Positions 59,326-62,699 of a stretch of 62,699 nucleotides of DNA are shown one piece after another. Location: positions 1-62,699 of the forward strand of contig CAZEFW010000034.1 in the NCBI GenBank assembly GCA_964511535.1, given 5' to 3'. The DNA comes from CAZCFB01 sp964511535 (GTDB lineage: Bacteria > Myxococcota_A > Polyangia > GCA-2747355 > CAZCFB01). Below the pieces are notes generated by a model. It was given only the letters and a program-made list of their open reading frames with translations. It was not told the origin of the DNA and searched no databases. The translations under genes were made by a program, and so were the position numbers. Every line of letters begins with the position of its first letter. The first letter of the stretch is position 1.

Positions 59326-60204
59326 ATGAATGGTGTCGACCTCAAGCTCGACTGGCTCAACGCCTTCATCGCCTTCTCCGAGCACACGAACATGACCCGG
59401 GCGGCCGAGGCGCTGTGCATCTCCCAGCCCGCGCTGCATGTGCAGCTGTCCAAGCTGGCCGACGCCCTGGGCGTGCAGCTGTACCGCCGCAAGGGACGCG
59501 GCCTGGAGCTCACCGCCGAGGGCGAGCAGGTGGCGCTGTTCGCCCGGGAGGAGCAGGAGCGGCTGGCGGGCTTCGTACAGGAGCTGCGCAGCGGCCACGA
59601 GCGCCAGCCCGTGGTGCTGGCCGCCGGCGAGGGGAGCTACCTCTACCTGCTGGGCGATGCCATCCGCCGATTTCGCCGCCAGTGGAGCGGGCAGCTCAGC
59701 CTGCTGACCCTGGACCGGGAGGGCTCGCTGGAGGCCGTGCGCAAGGGCCGCGCGCACCTGGCCGTGGCGGTGCTCGACGAGCGCCCGGCTGACCTGAAGA
59801 CCCGCCTGCTGTGTGATGTCTCGCCGCTGCTGGCCATGCCCCGGGGATCAAAGCTGAGCCGCCGTCGCAAGCTCACCCTGCTCGATCTGCAGGGCGAGCG
59901 CCTGGTGGTCCCGTCCGCCGGGCGCCCGCACCGCGCTGCCCTGGCCCGGGCGCTGGAGGAGGTGGGCGTGGAGTGGCAGGTGGCGGTGGAGGCGAACGGC
60001 TGGCCGCTGATCCTGCACTTCGTCCGCCTCGGCCTCGGCATGGCGGTGGTCAACGGCTGCTGCGCCATGCCGCCGGGCGTGGTGGCCCGGCCCATCGCGG
60101 GCCTCGCCCGCACGCGCTACTACCTGGCGCACCGTGCCGCGGCCCGCGACCGCGAGGCCGTGGCGCTGCTCGCCGAGGAGCTGGTGAACAGGACCAAACG
60201 CTGA
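59326..60204 (+). CDS. LysR-family transcriptional regulator
   Basis: 292 residues. The winged-helix DNA-binding domain at 1-65 (LDWLNAFIAFSEHTNMTRAAEALCISQPALHVQLSKLADALGVQLYRRKGRGLELT) is typical. The effector-binding part (residues about 90-290) is of the LysR substrate-binding type but short in conserved motifs, and its signal is unknown. It is divergent from kptA, the usual arrangement when LysR controls the neighbour. Confidence 0.92.
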   Translation: MNGVDLKLDWLNAFIAFSEHTNMTRAAEALCISQPALHVQLSKLADALGVQLYRRKGRGLELTAEGEQVALFAREEQERLAGFVQELRSGHERQPVVLAAGEGSYLYLLGDAIRRFRRQWSGQLSLLTLDREGSLEAVRKGRAHLAVAVLDERPADLKTRLLCDVSPLLAMPRGSKLSRRRKLTLLDLQGERLVVPSAGRPHRAALARALEEVGVEWQVAVEANGWPLILHFVRLGLGMAVVNGCCAMPPGVVARPIAGLARTRYYLAHRAAARDREAVALLAEELVNRTKR

Positions 60205-60214
60205 GGGGTTCCCC

Positions 60215-60997
60215 TCAGTGGGAGCACTGCAGCTTGAACGCCGTGGAGGACGCCCAGACGGCGGCGCCCTTGTCCTGGGCCACCTTGAGCCTCACCTGCA
60301 CCTGCTTGCCGCACGGCACCATGGCCGAGCGGCCCGGGGGCTGGTAGCTGGTCCCCTCGAAGAGCACCTTCGAGGTCTGCCCCGGCGCCAGGCTGCCCGA
60401 AAACGACCCCTGCGGCTTCCACTTCATGTCGATCACCTTGGCCGCCTTGCCCGGCACGATGTACACGCCGCCCTCGGCGATCTTGATCCCGGCCACCGCC
60501 GCGCTGCCCTTGTTCTGCAGCTGCAGCGTGACCTCCGCGTCCGCGAAGTCCGGCCGAACCGCCGGCATCAGGTCCGCGTGGGCGCTGGCGCTCAGGACGC
60601 GCGCGAAGAAGCTGTGTTTCACGCAGCGCCCCACGCAGTGCTGGCACATGGGGCAGCACGGGTCGGTCTCGCAGGAGCCGATCTCCAGGCTGCAGATCTG
60701 GCCCGCGCTGCACTGGGCCGTGCTGGTGCAGATCCAGGCCGGCTTTTTGCACTGGGCGGCGCAGCAGCGCAGGCCGCCGCAGCTCTGCTTGATGTCCGGG
60801 TAGACCAGCTCCGGCGCCGAGGTCGGGCAGCTGGCGCGACAGGTTCCGCTGACCTGCTGGCACAGCGACGGGCCGCCCATGTCCGGGGTCGCGGCGCCGC
60901 CGTCAGCGCCGCCCCCCGAGGGCAACACCCCGGACCGGCCGCCGCAGCCGCCCGCGAAGATCGTCAACACCAGCATCAGCCACATCGCGCGAATCAT
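60215..60997 (-). CDS. cysteine-rich secreted lipoprotein
   Basis: 260 residues with lipobox FAGGC and a Gly/Ala/Asp spacer. The N-terminal half has about 20 cysteines (CQQVSGTCRASC, CGGLRCCAAQCKKPAWICTSTAQC, CETDPCCPMCQHCVGRC), suggesting a compact disulfide domain. The C-terminal half is beta-like (VTLQLQNKGSAAVAGIKI, SKVLFEGTSYQP), perhaps an Ig-like domain. Function unknown. Confidence 0.8.
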   Translation of the reverse strand: MIRAMWLMLVLTIFAGGCGGRSGVLPSGGGADGGAATPDMGGPSLCQQVSGTCRASCPTSAPELVYPDIKQSCGGLRCCAAQCKKPAWICTSTAQCSAGQICSLEIGSCETDPCCPMCQHCVGRCVKHSFFARVLSASAHADLMPAVRPDFADAEVTLQLQNKGSAAVAGIKIAEGGVYIVPGKAAKVIDMKWKPQGSFSGSLAPGQTSKVLFEGTSYQPPGRSAMVPCGKQVQVRLKVAQDKGAAVWASSTAFKLQCSH

Positions 60998-61168
60998 GGT
61001 CTCCTCCAGCTCGAGCTATGGTCTCCGTCGCCTCTTGTTCCCCAGGATGCCGCCTGTACCGCTGCGATTCAAACGCCTGGATGCCGCGCTTTGTTCCGCG
61101 GCAAGGCAAGACGAGCGGATGCGCCATCCGCTGGCCGAGGTAGGCTGGATGAGGAGGCCAGAGACACC

Positions 61169-61579
61169 ATGAACAGCGCACAACAGCCCGCCCGCGTCCT
61201 GTTCGTCTGCCTGGGCAACATCTGCCGCAGCCCCATGGCCGCGGCCATGGCAGAGCAGATGTACAGCGCCCGCGTCCACGCCGAGAGCGCGGGGCTCAAC
61301 CCGGTCTACGACGCTGCCACCGACGAGGCGGCCGCGGTCATGCGCGAGCGGGGCCTCGACATCTCCGCTCACCGCTCGCGAAGGGTCCGGAGCCTGGACC
61401 TCTCCTCATTCGAGATGGTCGTGGCCCTCACCCCGTCCATCGCCGCCCGCCTGCCGCCGGTGCAGCCGCCCACGCGGGTGGTGGTGTGGGACGTGGACGA
61501 TCCGTACGGCGGCGACCTGGCGGTCTACAGACGCTGCGCCAGCGTCATCCAGGAGCAGCTGCGGGCGCTGCTGGGCTAG
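61169..61579 (+). CDS. low-molecular-weight protein tyrosine phosphatase
   Basis: 136 residues. The active-site loop is VCLGNICRSPMA (C-X5-R-S) near the start, and the acid motif near the end is WDVDDPYG, with the catalytic Asp. The size fits the low-molecular-weight PTP or ArsC-type arsenate reductase family; the lack of the extra Cys pair of arsenate reductases favours the phosphatase. It could reverse tyrosine phosphorylation in envelope polysaccharide control. Confidence 0.9.
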   Translation: MNSAQQPARVLFVCLGNICRSPMAAAMAEQMYSARVHAESAGLNPVYDAATDEAAAVMRERGLDISAHRSRRVRSLDLSSFEMVVALTPSIAARLPPVQPPTRVVVWDVDDPYGGDLAVYRRCASVIQEQLRALLG

Positions 61580-61743
61580 GCGAATAGAACAACACCTCGC
61601 CAGACCTGCCCTTGAAGTCACTGGCCCAAAAGACATCTGAAAATAGCGGACATTTTTAGGCGGATTTCGCCCCTCAGAGGCTTGAATTCTCCTGGCGAAA
61701 TGCCACACTTAAACTTACGAAATCAATAACAAAAAGGCCAATA

Positions 61744-62699
61744 ATGACCCTGGAAAAATCCAGCAGGAAGGCGCCCGATCTGTCTCGAGATTCAAACGAC
61801 GAACTTGGCGACAAGATCGCCGTCCTGTCCGCTCATATCCAGGCTGCCACCTGCCGGTTGCTGCTGCTCATGGCGGAGATGGACCGGCGCGAGGCATGGG
61901 CCGATCTGGGCTTCGTGTCGTGCGCCCACTGGTTCAGCTGGCGTACCAACGAGAGCCTCGGCACAGCACGCGAGAAGGTGCGCGTGGCTCGAAAGCTGGT
62001 GGAGTGCCCACTCGTTCAGGAGGCGTTCTCACAGGGGCGTCTTTCGTATTCCAAGGTGCGAGCCATCACCCGCATCGTTACACCTGACAACGAGAGCACC
62101 TTGCTGGAGTGGGCGCTGGACGGCACCACCTCTCAGCTCGAACGCATCATCCGAACCTATCGCAGAGCCAAACCGGCCGAGCAGGAGCTGGCCCAGCGGC
62201 AGACCGAGGAGCGCTACCTGAGCTACCACTATGACGAGGACAATATGTTGGTGCTCAAGGGACGGCTCCCACCCGAGGTGGGGGCGCTGCTGGTCAAGGC
62301 GTTGCAGGTTGCCTCCGAGGAGCGGTGCGACGACCACGATGCCGAGCCGGACCAGCGGCTGGCAGACGCCATTGGCGAGGTGGCCGGCGCTGCCCTGGAC
62401 ATGGGATTGGCCAACCGGGCAGGCAAGGCGCGCCCACGCAACTACCAGGTGATGGTGCACGTGGACGAAGAGGTGCTGAAGGAGTCAGACAGTCCTGGCC
62501 GCTGCGAGGTGGAAGGAGGCGTTGGCATCTCTCCAGAGACTGCAAGGCGCCTTTGCTGCGACAACCCTGTCCTGGAAATGACGGTGGAAAATTTCAACGG
62601 CGCGTTTCAGCTGGAACGTTCCAGCCGTCGACCGAGCGCTCCGCTGGAGCGGGCAGTGAAGGTACGGGACGAGGGGGTCTGCCAGTTTCCGGGGTGCGA
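61744..62699 (+). CDS. DUF222-HNH endonuclease family protein, 5' part (3' end outside window)
   Basis: The frame runs from ATG 61744 to the window end without a stop (318 codons plus two bases). The DUF222 region closely matches the protein at 5402-6715: ALDGTTSQLERIIRTYRR, YHYDEDNMLVLKGRLPPEVG, and VKVRDEGVCQFPGC, the beginning of the HNH zinc knuckle. The 50 or so bases before the start are also similar to those of the first copy. It shows that the family is multicopy in this genome. Confidence 0.88.
   Translation, partial: MTLEKSSRKAPDLSRDSNDELGDKIAVLSAHIQAATCRLLLLMAEMDRREAWADLGFVSCAHWFSWRTNESLGTAREKVRVARKLVECPLVQEAFSQGRLSYSKVRAITRIVTPDNESTLLEWALDGTTSQLERIIRTYRRAKPAEQELAQRQTEERYLSYHYDEDNMLVLKGRLPPEVGALLVKALQVASEERCDDHDAEPDQRLADAIGEVAGAALDMGLANRAGKARPRNYQVMVHVDEEVLKESDSPGRCEVEGGVGISPETARRLCCDNPVLEMTVENFNGAFQLERSSRRPSAPLERAVKVRDEGVCQFPGC

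Overview
The window is a 62.7 kb piece of a very GC-rich genome. It most likely comes from a member of the Myxococcota (myxobacteria and relatives). The clues are a MYXO-CTERM protein-sorting tail (44167-45252), about sixteen secreted lipoproteins with Asp/Gly/Pro-rich linkers and cysteine-rich repeats, two eukaryotic-type Ser/Thr kinases, FG-GAP and SBBP-like propeller proteins, and secreted trypsin-like proteases. A run of ten Ns at 25522 marks a scaffold join, so this is a draft assembly. No tRNA, rRNA, CRISPR array, prophage or transposase gene was seen.

Layout. 1-10.9 kb: end of pgi, a VOC protein, a propeller lipoprotein, a CtaA/COX15-like membrane protein, a DUF222-HNH nuclease, a coupled block of two TlpA-like lipoproteins and a beta-barrel, and mnmA. 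10.9-24 kb: mostly exported proteins (lipoproteins, a TPR membrane protein, a trypsin-CAP fusion, a glutathione peroxidase lipoprotein, a PL1-type pectate lyase, a GH3 hydrolase) plus a PfkB sugar kinase. 24-36 kb: a Ser/Thr kinase broken by the gap, an outer-membrane protein, a NifX/His-rich/SlyD fusion, a membrane amidohydrolase, a methyltransferase, a ComEC-like metallo-hydrolase, a threonine dehydratase-like enzyme, DUF1963, an aldo/keto reductase and an STN-domain lipoprotein. 36-44 kb: an Ada-like/Ogt alkylation-repair pair, a fibrinogen-like lipoprotein, and a complete four-gene cytoplasmic [NiFe] hydrogenase operon (hydBGDA) next to a beta-carbonic anhydrase. 44-62.7 kb: a MYXO-CTERM protease, an S9 peptidase, a selenocysteine-containing ArsC-like protein, a membrane spermidine synthase-like protein, an FG-GAP lipoprotein, a kinase-ATPase-TPR protein, a HAD protein, a kptA/LysR divergent pair, a low-molecular-weight phosphatase, and a second DUF222-HNH gene that runs off the end.

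The most notable items are these. (1) A selenoprotein gene with an in-frame TGA followed by a SECIS-like hairpin at 49220-49558. (2) A fusion of a NifX/NifB-type metal-cluster domain to a SlyD prolyl isomerase through a 12-His linker at 26834-27742, in the same window as a [NiFe] hydrogenase. (3) A hydrogenase large subunit whose stop codon falls exactly at the normal maturation cleavage site. (4) A REPIN-like tandem hairpin array that has run into the 3' end of ogt and supplies the stop codon of the facing gene, with a single related hairpin doing the same at 26.8 kb. (5) An Ada-AlkA protein that appears to lack most of its glycosylase domain. (6) A 23-residue proline/arginine/lysine-rich micro-ORF.
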